A stretch of DNA of 49,472 bases from NCBI GenBank assembly GCA_020252485.1, contig JADCCX010000037.1, forward strand, positions 1 through 49,472. The letters are read 5' to 3'. The notes beneath the pieces are model-generated. The model saw only the letters and a list, made by a program, of their open reading frames with translations, had not been told where the DNA came from and searched no databases. Numbering within the stretch: position 1 is the first letter of the stretch; each line of letters opens with the position of its first letter. Below, one piece after another: positions 16,446 through 27,860 of the stretch. This DNA comes from Methylocystis sp. Its GTDB lineage: Bacteria > Pseudomonadota > Alphaproteobacteria > Rhizobiales > Beijerinckiaceae. The translations under genes and the position numbers were made by a program.

Positions 16446-18548
16446 ATGCGTCCCTCGCTCCTTGATCCGCTCTTTGCACCGCTCACGGGCGTAACCGGTG
16501 TCGGACCGAAGATCGCCCCGCTGTTCGACCGCCTCGTGGGGCGTGACGGCCAGCCCGCGCGCGTCGTGGACCTGCTGATGCATATGCCGGGCGGCGGTGT
16601 TGATCTCAGCCGGCGTCCGGTCCTGCGCGATGCGCCGCTCGATGAGACCGTGACCATCAAGGTGCTGGTGGAAGAGTATCGTCCGCCCCTGCCCGGACGC
16701 GACCGTTCCCCGTTCCGCGTGCTGGTTTGCGATGAAACCGCCGATATGGAATTGGCCTTCTTCAAGCCGCGCCCCGGCCAGATCGAGGCGACGCTGCCGG
16801 TGGGTTCCACCCGCTGGGTCTCAGGCAGGATCGAATTGTTCGACGGTCATCGGCAGATGGTTCATCCCGAACGGATCATGGACGAAAAGCAATTGGCCGG
16901 CATGCCGGCGGTGGAGCCGATCTATCCGCTCACCGAGGGCCTCGGCGCCAGGCTTGCCGCCAGAATCGCCAGAGCTTCGCTGGCTAAACTACCGGCATTG
17001 CCGGAATGGCAAGACCCGTCGGTGCTGGCAAAGCGCCAATGGCCGGGCTTCGGCGAGGCCATGCGCGCGATCCATAACCCGGAGGATGTCGCGTCGCTGT
17101 CTCCTGCGTCTCCGGCGAGGCAACGCCTGGCCTATGACGAATTGCTGGCCAATCAACTGGCGATCATCATGATCCGGGCCAGCATGAAGAGGGCAAGCGG
17201 CCGCCCCACGATCGGCACGGGAGCGCTCGAACCGAAGATACGCGCCGCCCTCCCCTTCGCGCTCACCGCCGGTCAGGAGCAGGCGCTGGTTGAGATCGGC
17301 AAGGATATGGCAAGCGCCGACCGGATGCTGCGCCTGCTGCAGGGCGATGTCGGCTCCGGCAAGACAATCGTCGGCGTGATCGCCATGACGCGGGCCATCG
17401 AGGCGGGCCGCCAGGCCGCCATGATGGCGCCGACGGAAATCCTGGCCCGGCAGCATTTCGAGCGGCTGAAGCCTCTGGCCGAGGCAGCAGGCGTCAGCAT
17501 CGCCCTCCTCACCGGCCGTGACAGAGCAGCGGAACGCCGCGCGACTCTGGAAGGCCTGGCCTCTGGCGCGATCGACCTCGCCGTCGGCACCCACGCCCTG
17601 TTCCAGGATCAGGTCGTGTTTCACGATCTGGCCCTCGCCGTTGTCGATGAGCAGCACCGCTTCGGTGTGCATCAGCGGCTGGCGCTCTCCTCCAAGGGCG
17701 CAGGCGTCGACCTGCTGGTGATGACCGCGACGCCGATCCCGCGCACATTGGTGCTGACCTATTTCGGCGATATGGATGTCTCGCTCCTCCGCGAGAAGCC
17801 GGCGGGCCGCCTGCCCATCGACACCCGCTCCGTCAGTCTCGACCGGCTGGAAGAAGTGGTGGATGGCATCGGCCGCGCTGTGGCCAACGGCTCGCAGGTC
17901 TATTGGGTCTGTCCGCTGGTGGCGGAATCGGAATTGCTCGATGTTTCCGCCGCTGAGGAAAGGTTCGAGGACCTGCGCCAGCGCTATGGCGACGCGGTCG
18001 GCATCGTGCATGGCCAGATGTCCGGTCCGGAAAAAGACCGTGCCGTCGAAGACTTTGCCGACGGCAGGACGCGCATCCTCGTCAGCACGACCGTGATCGA
18101 GGTCGGCATCGATGTGCCCAATGCCTCCATTATGGTGATAGAGCATGCCGAACGGTTCGGCCTCGCCCAGCTGCACCAGCTGCGCGGCCGCGTGGGACGC
18201 GGGTCGAAATCCTCGACCTGCATCCTCCTTTACAAGGCGCCGCTCGGCGAGACGGCCAAGGCCCGGATCGCGACGATGCGCGAGACCGAGGATGGCTTCC
18301 GGATCGCCGAGGAGGATCTGCGCCTGCGCGGCGAAGGCGATGTGCTGGGCGTCAAGCAAAGCGGTCAGCCCGGCTTTCGCATCGCCGACCTCGCCATCCA
18401 CGGCGATCTTCTGGCCCTCGCGCGCGACGATGCGATTCTGCATCACAGCCGTGATCCGGAATTGGCGACACCGCGCGGCGAGGCCTTGCGGGCGCTCCTC
18501 TATCTTTTCGAGCGCAATGAGGCCGCGCGGCTGCTAAGGGCCGGCTAA
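16446..18548 (+). CDS. recG: ATP-dependent DNA helicase RecG
   Basis: A 700-residue superfamily 2 helicase that remodels stalled replication forks and branched recombination intermediates. An N-terminal wedge/OB-fold domain (about 1-240) opens with LTGVTGVGPK. The motor follows: GDVGSGKT (motif I), APTEILARQH (Ia), VVDEQHRFGVHQR (motif II, DEQH) and MTATPIPRTL (III). The second RecA domain has VIEVGIDVPNASIM and QLRGRVGRG. The C-terminal TRG-like region has LRLRGEGDVLGVKQSG. Length and motifs are typical. The 77 bases upstream hold no gene. Its 3' end overlaps the convergent DUF502 gene by 15 bases. Confidence 0.97.
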   Translation: MRPSLLDPLFAPLTGVTGVGPKIAPLFDRLVGRDGQPARVVDLLMHMPGGGVDLSRRPVLRDAPLDETVTIKVLVEEYRPPLPGRDRSPFRVLVCDETADMELAFFKPRPGQIEATLPVGSTRWVSGRIELFDGHRQMVHPERIMDEKQLAGMPAVEPIYPLTEGLGARLAARIARASLAKLPALPEWQDPSVLAKRQWPGFGEAMRAIHNPEDVASLSPASPARQRLAYDELLANQLAIIMIRASMKRASGRPTIGTGALEPKIRAALPFALTAGQEQALVEIGKDMASADRMLRLLQGDVGSGKTIVGVIAMTRAIEAGRQAAMMAPTEILARQHFERLKPLAEAAGVSIALLTGRDRAAERRATLEGLASGAIDLAVGTHALFQDQVVFHDLALAVVDEQHRFGVHQRLALSSKGAGVDLLVMTATPIPRTLVLTYFGDMDVSLLREKPAGRLPIDTRSVSLDRLEEVVDGIGRAVANGSQVYWVCPLVAESELLDVSAAEERFEDLRQRYGDAVGIVHGQMSGPEKDRAVEDFADGRTRILVSTTVIEVGIDVPNASIMVIEHAERFGLAQLHQLRGRVGRGSKSSTCILLYKAPLGETAKARIATMRETEDGFRIAEEDLRLRGEGDVLGVKQSGQPGFRIADLAIHGDLLALARDDAILHHSRDPELATPRGEALRALLYLFERNEAARLLRAG

Positions 18549-19301
18549 AGCCCTCGGCGGCGCATCATCGTCCTCCGCCGATTTGCGCCGCGCCTTGGTC
18601 GCTATGGCCGCCAGCTTCTGCTGCTCCTCGGGCTGGATCAGCCCTGCCGACATGACAAGCTTGGCCGCTTCGTCGGGCGACATGGAAATCTCGATCACAT
18701 CGGCCTTCGGCAGATAGAAGAAGAAGCCCGTCGTCGGGTTGGGGGCGCAGGGCAGGAAGACGCCGACATACTCCCTCCGGCCCGGCAGGCTGCCGGCAAG
18801 ATCGCCCTTCGGATCGGCTGAGATGAACACGACCGACCACATGCCCTTCGTGGGATATTCGACGAGGCCCACCTTCTTGAAGCTGGTGCCGCTTTGCGAA
18901 AACACCGTCTCGAAAATCTGCTTGATGCTCTTGTAGAGGCCGCGCACGACCGGCATGCGGTCAAGCAGGCTCTCGCCAAAGGCGAACATCGTGCGGCCAA
19001 CGAGGTTGGCAGTGAGAAATCCGAGCGTCGTCAGCAGGAAGATCGCGACCAGCAGCCCAAAGCCCGGAATCGCGAAAGGCAGATGCGTTTCCGGCAGGTA
19101 GAAGGCGGGGATGATCGGCTTGACCCAGCCATCGACCGAGGAGATGAACCACCAGGTGATGTAACTGGTGAGCGCCACCGGCCCGGCGATGACGACACCG
19201 GTGAAGAAATAGGTCCGCAGCCGTTGCCAGCCGGACCCCTTGGCATGGGGCGCCGGTTCTGCCGTTGGCAGCAAAGGTGGATGGTTCGGCTCAGGGTTCA
19301 T
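18534..19301 (-). CDS. DUF502 family membrane protein
   Basis: A 255-residue inner-membrane protein. After a proline-rich 25-residue cytosolic leader come two hydrophobic helices (about 31-54 and 75-100) with the DUF502 hallmarks: FFTGVVIAGPVALTSYI, then the membrane-proximal P-G-F-G-L, then LLDRMPVVRGLYKSIKQI. The soluble domain follows with VGLVEYPTKGMWSVVF and FLPCAPNPTTGFFFYLP. Function is unknown across the family. In related bacteria it is often found beside recG, as here (convergent, overlapping). The C-terminal 40 residues are charged and probably disordered. Confidence 0.88.
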   Translation of the reverse strand: MNPEPNHPPLLPTAEPAPHAKGSGWQRLRTYFFTGVVIAGPVALTSYITWWFISSVDGWVKPIIPAFYLPETHLPFAIPGFGLLVAIFLLTTLGFLTANLVGRTMFAFGESLLDRMPVVRGLYKSIKQIFETVFSQSGTSFKKVGLVEYPTKGMWSVVFISADPKGDLAGSLPGRREYVGVFLPCAPNPTTGFFFYLPKADVIEISMSPDEAAKLVMSAGLIQPEEQQKLAAIATKARRKSAEDDDAPPRALAGP

Positions 19302-19400
19302 CAGGATTCCGCGTGAGTCGGCGTCGTCCGCAAGATGTGGTGGTTTTCCGGCCGGCAGGCAAGGGATGAGGAAAGCAAGCGCCGTGCCGCCGAAGCGGAT

Positions 19401-20303
19401 TCAGCGCTTCCAGCTGATCACCACCAGACCCATGACGATCAGCACGACGGCCGCCGACTGATAGATACCGGGCCATTCGCCGAGCATCGGAATGGCCGTT
19501 AATGTGCCGATCACCGGAATCAGCGGCGGGTAACGGCTGGTGCTCTGCGCTCCAACGGTGCGTGCTGCCCAGCCCCAGAGCCAAAGCCCCACAATCATGT
19601 TCAGGATCGCCTGGTTGAAGGCATGAAAAGCAATGATCCAGAGCGGGATATTGGCGAGGTTGGAGGGCAGGAACAGCCAGTAGATCGGCATATAGGCCAA
19701 AGAGAGCACGCAAAGCACCGAAGTCGCCACCAGGGGATCGATCCTCCATTTCTGCACCGCCAGCGGATAGCCGCCCCAGATGATCGCCATAAGGAAGAAG
19801 CAGAGGTCGCCGAGGAGCACATCCCGCGTCGGGGCGCTTGTCGCACCGAGCGCGAAACAGGCAAGGCCGGCCAGAACAATCGCGAGGCCGAAGATCGCCT
19901 GACGGGTGATCGTGCCGCCGAAGAGGTAAGCCCCGCCGAGCAGGCTCATCAGCGCGACGATGCCCGGCCCGATGGTCGCGCCATGGGCGGCCGGCGCCAG
20001 CGACAGGCCGGTCATCTGCAGCAGCGACATCGGCGCGCCGCTCATGATGGCGAGCACGATTCCCCTGCCCCAGCCGACGCCAGCGCAATCGGTGAAGCCG
20101 CCCTGCCGCAAGAAAAGCGGCAGCAGGATCAGGCCGGAGAAGCCGAACCGCAGGGCCGCGAGGTCGAAGGGCGTGAAACCGTTCAGCACCGCATGCCGGC
20201 TGATGACGAAGTTCACGCCGTAGATGGTCACGCTTCCCAGCATGGCCAGGATGGCCAGCCGCTTCAGCCTTGGCGTCGGTGTGGGGTTCGTGTTCGCGTC
20301 CAT
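19401..20303 (-). CDS. DMT-superfamily (EamA) transporter
   Basis: A 300-residue polytopic protein with about ten hydrophobic segments arranged as two EamA repeats (first about 14-145, second about 160-295), the standard drug/metabolite exporter layout. Substrate is unknown; the family includes amino-acid, purine and quaternary-compound exporters. The ATG at 20303 gives a short polar N-terminus (MDANTNPTP) before the first helix; an upstream start (20453) would run into enolase. It lies 14 bases downstream of eno on the same strand, so it may be read from the eno transcript. About 100 non-coding bases follow its stop, without an obvious terminator. Confidence 0.87.
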   Translation of the reverse strand: MDANTNPTPTPRLKRLAILAMLGSVTIYGVNFVISRHAVLNGFTPFDLAALRFGFSGLILLPLFLRQGGFTDCAGVGWGRGIVLAIMSGAPMSLLQMTGLSLAPAAHGATIGPGIVALMSLLGGAYLFGGTITRQAIFGLAIVLAGLACFALGATSAPTRDVLLGDLCFFLMAIIWGGYPLAVQKWRIDPLVATSVLCVLSLAYMPIYWLFLPSNLANIPLWIIAFHAFNQAILNMIVGLWLWGWAARTVGAQSTSRYPPLIPVIGTLTAIPMLGEWPGIYQSAAVVLIVMGLVVISWKR

Positions 20304-20317
20304 CGGACGCGACCCGG

Positions 20318-22141
<1,824 letters not shown>

Positions 22142-22157
<16 letters not shown>

Positions 22158-23302
22158 ACCTTCGCTGCCAGCAGCAGAGCCGCAGCCAGCACGCCGATGC
22201 CGCCGAGCACCAGCGACAATGGCGCGCCAAGCAGCGGGATCGCCTGTCCATAGACGACCGGGCCGATGGCCATGCCGAGAAAGAGACAGAAGGCATGCAG
22301 CGCGATGGCCGAGCCCCGCGCCTCGGGCGCGAACTCGGTCACCTCCACCTGGATGCCGGTGTGCAGCATATAGAATCCAAGGCCCACCACCGTGAAGGCG
22401 GCCATCTCGGCCTGCCAGGTCGCCCCGGTCGCGACGCCGGTCATGCCCGCCAGGATGACCATCCCACCGAGCGCCATCACCGTCGGCCGGGACGTCCGGC
22501 GCAGCAGGGATGGCAGAACCAGATTGAAAAGGAGCCCGCCAACCCCGATGCCGGCCACGACGAAGCCGGCCTCGCGGACGCCGCCCGAACCGCGCTGTTC
22601 GAGCAGATCCGCCACATAGGGCAGGAAGCCGTAGATGAGCACGCCCTCCGCGAAGACGGCACCGTAGCAATACTTCGCCAGAGGCCGCGAGAGTACCAGC
22701 CGGTAATTCGCCTTGATCGCTGCAAGATTGAACGATGAGCGCACGGCTCCGCTCTGCGGTTTGATCATCACGCCCACGGCAATGCCGGCGATGAGCGCGA
22801 AGAATGCGGCAATGCCGAAGACCGGCCGCCAGCCGATCGTATCGGCCATGATGCCGGCAAGCGGAGCGCCTGAAAGCTGGCCAACGATGATGGCCAGCAG
22901 ATAGCGGCTGAGCGCAACCTGTCTTTCCTCCAAGGGAAAGCGATCGCCGATCAGGGCGATGCCAAGCGGAATGGTTGCACCCGCCGCCAGGCCCGAAATG
23001 GCGCGGAACGCCGCCATTGATGCGATATCCCAGGCGAACATGCTGCCTGCGAGGCCCAGCGCGAGGACCAGCAGGGCGAACGACATCACGCGGGCCTTGC
23101 CCTTGGCGTCGCCAAGCGGCCCCAGGATTGGCTGGCCGAGCGCATAGGGCAGCGTGTAGGCCGAGGCCAGCAGGGCCGCGACCGCGACCGTCACGTTGAA
23201 CTCCCGCGCCAGCACGGGAACGATGGGATCGACGATGCGGATGGCGATGTTTGAGGCAAATCCCGTCAATCCGAGAACGGCCAGCAGCCTGTTGGGGTTC
23301 AC
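22142..23302 (-). CDS. MFS transporter
   Basis: A 386-residue major-facilitator protein with about twelve hydrophobic segments. The loop 2-3 signature region reads [18 protein letters not shown] (G-x-x-x-D-x-x-G-K-x-R), and the matching [10 protein letters not shown] motif lies after helix 4. The architecture is that of a proton-coupled efflux carrier (drug:H+ antiporter 1 type); substrate unknown. I assign a GTG start at 23302 because it gives a GTGA four-base overlap with the VOC gene and begins directly before the first helix. Longer in-frame sequence upstream is out-of-frame VOC sequence. Confidence 0.9.
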
Positions 23303-24243
23303 GCTGCCTCTGCCTCCGTGGCTGACATCTTGCGTCCCGGCGGCGGCAGATCCTCGTCCGTCGTTTCCTCGAAAGCCAGCACCACGCCGAACGCGGCGCC
23401 GGAGGGCACGACGATCCGCTGCCCCTCGCGCCGGTGTGGAACATTGTTGGCGAGAAGGCATTGCGCGACGGAGGACAGGCGAAGGACCGCGAAGACAATG
23501 ACCCCGAATCTGGCCCTGCTTCCGTTGAACAGAACCGGATCGGCGCCAAATTCCGCTGCCGCGGCGTCCGGCGTCCAGACGGAGAGATCGCCCCTCGCTG
23601 TCCGCAAGGTGACGCCACGCGCACCATATCCGGCGAAACCGCCGAGCCACTGGTTCAGGAACGCGGCGGCTTCGTCAGGCCGGTCGCGCACCACGACCAC
23701 CCGGTTCACGCCCGTCGCCGAATTTTCATGCTCCTGGAAGGCAGGGTTCCAGAAGTTTTCAGGATTGTGCTGCTGGCAGAAGAAGAAGCAGAGGTCCGGC
23801 ATGACAGAGGGTGTGGCGAAGGCGAGTGAAAACGCCACCTCCATCGGCGTTCCATCCGGCCGCTGGCCCTTGCGGCCAAACCAGAACGGTTCAAACTCAG
23901 CGATGCCGGCCTGATTCAGCCAAATGGCATCGGCTTTCGCATCGGGACTGTCGCAGGCGAGCATCGACATGCCGTCACCCTCGCTGGCGAGCCAATTCCC
24001 GACATGCGCGCCGAACGAAAAGAAGCGCGGCGCCGGCGCTGGCGGAACGACGGTCTGGCCAAGCGTAATCAACTCGAGAAAGCAGCCGTCAAACTGCACG
24101 AGGCGGTTTTCCGTTCCCCAGGGATGCACATTGCGCGCGCCGACGCGGAAGCCGAGCCTCTGGTAGAAGGCCGCCTGCGCCTCAAGATCACGGGCGGGAA
24201 GGACAAGGTGATCAAGACGCCGCTTGGAGGCAATGACTGGCAT
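23299..24243 (-). CDS. VOC-family glyoxalase-like protein
   Basis: A 314-residue protein with a glyoxalase-like (PF13468-type) organisation. The N-terminal part begins LDHLVLPARDLEAQAAFYQRLGFRVG, the typical betaalphabetabetabeta VOC opening, with histidine and later QFDGCFLELI as candidate metal ligands. A second repeat is visible around GVNRVVVVRDRPDEAAAFLNQWLGG. Members bind divalent metals, but the reaction is unknown here. Translational coupling (GTGA) to the MFS transporter downstream suggests that they handle the same compound. Confidence 0.85.
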   Translation of the reverse strand: MPVIASKRRLDHLVLPARDLEAQAAFYQRLGFRVGARNVHPWGTENRLVQFDGCFLELITLGQTVVPPAPAPRFFSFGAHVGNWLASEGDGMSMLACDSPDAKADAIWLNQAGIAEFEPFWFGRKGQRPDGTPMEVAFSLAFATPSVMPDLCFFFCQQHNPENFWNPAFQEHENSATGVNRVVVVRDRPDEAAAFLNQWLGGFAGYGARGVTLRTARGDLSVWTPDAAAAEFGADPVLFNGSRARFGVIVFAVLRLSSVAQCLLANNVPHRREGQRIVVPSGAAFGVVLAFEETTDEDLPPPGRKMSATEAEAA

Positions 24244-24309
24244 GGATTTGGATTAGCAGGCGGATCGTGCCGCTGTCATCCCCGGACGTTTGCGCAGCAG
24301 CCCTTCCGG

Positions 24310-24993
24310 TCAAACGAGCTCGATGACGATTCCATCCCGCAACGTCACGCGACGGTCCATGCGGCGCGCCAGATCGAGGTTATGCGTGGCGATCAGGGCG
24401 GCCAGACGGGACGCCTTCACCAGCGACGTCAGCGTCGCAAAGACATGCTCGGCTGTATGCGGGTCAAGGTTCCCGGTCGGCTCATCGGCCATAAGCAGAC
24501 GGGGCGCATTGGCCACCGCGCGGGCGATGGCGACCCGCTGCTGTTCGCCGCCGGAGAGCTCTGCTGGACGATGATCGAGCCGGGCGCCCAGGCCAAGGAA
24601 CGCCAGCAGTTCCTTGGCTCGCGCCTGGGCCACCGCCTTCGGCTGCCCCCGGATGAGCTGCGGCATGGCGACATTCTCGGCGGCGGAAAACTCCGGCAGC
24701 AGATGGTGGAACTGGTAGACGAAACCGATCTCGCTGCGCCTGAGCGCCGTGCGGCCTGCATCGTCGAGCGTGGCTGTCGGCTGGCCGGCCAGCATGACTT
24801 CGCCGCCGTCGGGACGTTCGAGCAGGCCGGCGAGATGCAGCAGGGTCGATTTCCCCGCTCCCGAGGGCGCAACAAGGGCCACCGATTGCCCGGCGTAAAG
24901 CGAAAGCCGCGCGCCGGTGAGAATATCGAGGCGCTTCTCGCCTTCGCCGAAATGGCGCTGGACATCGATCAGCTGCAGCGCCGACTCACTCAT
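24310..24993 (-). CDS. lolD: Lipoprotein-releasing ABC transporter ATP-binding protein LolD
   Basis: A 227-residue ABC ATPase energising release of outer-membrane lipoproteins from the inner membrane. Walker A is [23 protein letters not shown] is the ABC signature and [12 protein letters not shown] is Walker B, with the histidine switch in IATHN. The N-G-N-L-D-x-x-T region is typical of the LolD/MacB branch. The start at 24993 overlaps the lolC/E stop by eight bases, so the two are translationally coupled. Confidence 0.95.
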   Translation of the reverse strand: MSESALQLIDVQRHFGEGEKRLDILTGARLSLYAGQSVALVAPSGAGKSTLLHLAGLLERPDGGEVMLAGQPTATLDDAGRTALRRSEIGFVYQFHHLLPEFSAAENVAMPQLIRGQPKAVAQARAKELLAFLGLGARLDHRPAELSGGEQQRVAIARAVANAPRLLMADEPTGNLDPHTAEHVFATLTSLVKASRLAALIATHNLDLARRMDRRVTLRDGIVIELV

Positions 24994-26272
24994 TGCGGAG
25001 CGCTTCCACCGGATCGAGCTTGGCCGCCTTCCAGGCGGGATAGAGACTCGCAAGCAGCGACAGCACGATCGCCATCGTCACCACCGTCAGCACCTCGCGC
25101 CAATCGACGATCGCCGGCAGGCGGCTCAGGAAATAGAGCGTCGCCGGGAAGAGATCGCGGCCGGAGAGCCAGGAAAAGAAATTCTTCAGGCCGTCGATGT
25201 TGCGGGCGATGAAGACGCCGATGACCAGTCCGGCCAGCGTTCCGGAGATGCCGATGCTGGCCCCCGTCATCAGGAAGACGCGCAGGATCGAGCCCTGCGT
25301 CGCCCCCATCGTGCGCAGGATCGCGATATCGCGTGACTTGCTGCGGACCAGCATGATCAGGCCCGAAATGATGTTCAGCGCCGCCACCATGACGATCAGC
25401 GTCAGGATGATGAACATCACATTCCGCTCGACCTCCAGCGCGCCCACGAAGGTCTGGTTGCGGATTTTCCAGTCGCTGGTGATGATCGGCCGGCCTGCGA
25501 CGTCGATGGCGATCTGTGAGATGCGCTCCGCCTGCTCCGGGTCGTCGATCGTCAGTTCGATGACGCTGACATCGTTGTCGCGGTCAAAATAGATCTGCGC
25601 TTCCTTGAGCGGCATATAGACGAAGGAGCTGTCGAATTCCGACATGCCGATCTGAAACACGGCTGCGATGTTGTAGACCTTGCGTCGCGGCGTCTGGCCA
25701 AAGGGGCTGGCGGGACCGTTCGGCGACAGCAGCGTCAGCTTGTCGCCGGCCCGCACGCCCAGCTGATCGGCGAGCCGTTGCCCAATGGCGATCCCTTCGC
25801 CGCTGTCGAAATTGTCGAGCGTTCCGGCCCTGATATTGCGCGAGATGGACTCCAGCCGCCTGATATCGGCCTCGCGGACGCCGCGCACCAATGCTCCGGT
25901 CGAAGCGAAAGGCGAAGCCACCAGCACCTGACCGTTGATGACCGGGATCGCCTGCCGAACGCCCTTGATCTGCTCGAAACGTTTGGCAAGCTCCTCGTAA
26001 TCGGTCAGCGGCTGGTCCATCGCCTGAATGAAGACATGCCCGCTAATGCCGAGGATCTTGGAGATCAGCTCTTTCCGGAAGCCGTTCATCACGGACATAA
26101 CGATGATCAAGGCCGCGACGCCCAGCAGGATGCCGGCGAAGGAGAACCCCGCGATGACGGAGATGAAGCCTTCTTTCCGGCGCGGGCGCAGATAGCGGAA
26201 GGCCAGCATGCGCTCGAACCCGGCGAAAGGCCGGGGCGGCGCCGGGTTATCGGCAAGCGCCGCGTCGGTCAT
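24986..26272 (-). CDS. lolC: Lipoprotein-releasing ABC transporter permease (LolC/LolE family)
   Basis: A 428-residue inner-membrane permease with the MacB/FtsX-type layout. Helix 1 lies near residues 35-60 ([21 protein letters not shown]), followed by a periplasmic domain of about 220 residues. Three helices then form the C-terminal half, with [30 protein letters not shown] follows helix 1, as in LolC/LolE. Only one such permease gene is present, matching the single LolC/E-type (homodimeric) arrangement common in alphaproteobacteria. The start at 26272 excludes an upstream extension that reads through the MITE-like element. Confidence 0.93.
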   Translation of the reverse strand: MTDAALADNPAPPRPFAGFERMLAFRYLRPRRKEGFISVIAGFSFAGILLGVAALIIVMSVMNGFRKELISKILGISGHVFIQAMDQPLTDYEELAKRFEQIKGVRQAIPVINGQVLVASPFASTGALVRGVREADIRRLESISRNIRAGTLDNFDSGEGIAIGQRLADQLGVRAGDKLTLLSPNGPASPFGQTPRRKVYNIAAVFQIGMSEFDSSFVYMPLKEAQIYFDRDNDVSVIELTIDDPEQAERISQIAIDVAGRPIITSDWKIRNQTFVGALEVERNVMFIILTLIVMVAALNIISGLIMLVRSKSRDIAILRTMGATQGSILRVFLMTGASIGISGTLAGLVIGVFIARNIDGLKNFFSWLSGRDLFPATLYFLSRLPAIVDWREVLTVVTMAIVLSLLASLYPAWKAAKLDPVEALRNE

Positions 26273-26284
26273 GAGCCGCCCCTT

Positions 26285-26414
26285 CCTTCTCCCCTTGCGG
26301 GAGAAGGTGGCGGGCGGAGCCCGACGGTTGAGGGCGGGCGTCTCTGACGCGGTGTGGCGTGACCCCTCATCCGGTCGCCATCCGGCGACCACCTTCTCCC
26401 GCAAGGGGAGAAGG
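26285..26414. repeat. MITE-like element with 26-bp perfect terminal inverted repeats
   Basis: A 130-base element in the gap between proS and lolC/E. Bases 26285-26310 and 26389-26414 are exact reverse complements (26 of 26). Each arm is itself a small hairpin (CTTCTCCC-GCAA-GGGGAGAAG). An inner hairpin GGTCGCC/GGCGACC lies at about 26373-26390. No target-site duplication is obvious and no transposase is encoded. Similar palindromes containing TTCTCCC-GCAAGGGGAGAAGG are frequent in Hyphomicrobiales intergenic DNA. Transcription through it could form a large stem between proS and lolC/E. Confidence 0.7.
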
Positions 26415-26435
26415 ACGAAAGAGAGGCGGGCCTTT

Positions 26436-27758
26436 TCACGCTTTCAACCTCGCAACCACATCGTTGAGGGCCACGATTTCCCGCGCACCCGACTGACGCC
26501 ATTTGATCTCGGCCTTGCCTTCGGCGAGGCTCTTCGGCCCGACGATCACCTGATACGGCAGTCCGATCAGATCGGCAGTCGCGAATTTCGCGCCCGGACG
26601 GTCGTCGCGGTCGTCGTAGAGCACCTCGTAACCAGCCGAGGTGAGATCGGCGTAGAGCTTGCCGCAGGCGCCATCCACGGCGGCATCGCCGGCGCGAAGG
26701 TTAATGAGGGCCACATCGAAAGGCGCCATTGACCGGGGCCAGATGATGCCCGCCTCGTCATGGCCGGCCTCTATTGCCGAGGCGACGACGCGCGAGGGAC
26801 CGATGCCGTAGGAGCCCATATGCACGGGCCGGTCCAGGCCATCGGGACCGGTCACCTTCGCGTTCATCGGTTCGGAGTATTTGGCGCCGAAGTAGAAGAT
26901 ATGTCCGACCTCGATGCCGCGGGCCGAGACCTGGCGATCAGCGGGGATGGCGGCATAGGCCGCCGCATCATGCATTTCGGATGTCGCTGCATAAAGCGAG
27001 GTCCAGCGATCAACGGTCGCCTGCAGACCGGCGGCATCGTCGAAATCGGTATCTGCGCCAGGAACCGCGAAATCGAGATAATCGCCGTGGCAGAAGACTT
27101 CGCTCTCGCCGGTCGAGGCCAGAATGATGAATTCATGGCTGAGATCGCCCCCGATCGGTCCGGTATCCGCGCGCATGGGAATCGCTTTCAGGCCCAGCCG
27201 TTCAAAGGTGCGCAGATAGGCGACGAACATCTTGTTGTAGGCATGGCGGGCGCCCGCCTCATCGATATCGAAGGAATAGGCGTCCTTCATCAGGAATTCG
27301 CGCGACAGCATGACGCCGAAGCGGGGCCGGACCTCGTCACGGAATTTCCACTGGATATGGTAGAGGTTGAGCGGCAGATCCTTGTAGGAGCGCACATAGC
27401 CCCGGAAGATGTCGGTGATCATCTCCTCGTTGGTCGGCCCGAACAGCATGTCGCGTTCGTGCCGGTCGGTGATGCGCAGCATCTCCTTGCCATAGGCCTC
27501 GTAGCGGCCTGATTCGCGCCAGAGATCGGCGGATTGTATCGTCGGCATCAGCAATTCGATGGCGCCCGACCTGTCCTGCTCCTCGCGGATGATGCGGTTC
27601 ACCTTGTCGAGCACCCGCAACCCGAGCGGCAGCCAGCTGTAGATGCCGGCTGCCTGCTGGCGGATCATGCCGGCGCGCAGCATCAAGCGGTGCGAGACGA
27701 TTTCGGCTTCCTTGGGGGTATCGCGCAGGATCGGCAGGAAATAGCGGGAAAGGCGCAT
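26436..27758 (-). CDS. proS: Proline--tRNA ligase (short, alphaproteobacterial type)
   Basis: A 440-residue class II synthetase charging tRNA-Pro. [40 protein letters not shown] is the standard N-terminus, shown here only to justify the start in part: key residues are R-D-T-P-K-E-A. Class II motifs appear as [34 protein letters not shown] (motif 2) and [11 protein letters not shown] (motif 3). The roughly 180-residue editing insertion of E. coli ProS is absent, explaining the short length. It is transcribed toward lolC/E, with the MITE-like element between. Confidence 0.96.
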   Translation of the reverse strand: MRLSRYFLPILRDTPKEAEIVSHRLMLRAGMIRQQAAGIYSWLPLGLRVLDKVNRIIREEQDRSGAIELLMPTIQSADLWRESGRYEAYGKEMLRITDRHERDMLFGPTNEEMITDIFRGYVRSYKDLPLNLYHIQWKFRDEVRPRFGVMLSREFLMKDAYSFDIDEAGARHAYNKMFVAYLRTFERLGLKAIPMRADTGPIGGDLSHEFIILASTGESEVFCHGDYLDFAVPGADTDFDDAAGLQATVDRWTSLYAATSEMHDAAAYAAIPADRQVSARGIEVGHIFYFGAKYSEPMNAKVTGPDGLDRPVHMGSYGIGPSRVVASAIEAGHDEAGIIWPRSMAPFDVALINLRAGDAAVDGACGKLYADLTSAGYEVLYDDRDDRPGAKFATADLIGLPYQVIVGPKSLAEGKAEIKWRQSGAREIVALNDVVARLKA

Positions 27759-27860
27759 CGAAGGCACTCGCGGACAAGAATCTGACGGTCGGTCCTCGCG
27801 TCTATAGGCGATCGGATGCGCGGGGACCACACCGGTCTTTGCGCACAAGGCCTGTCGTCT

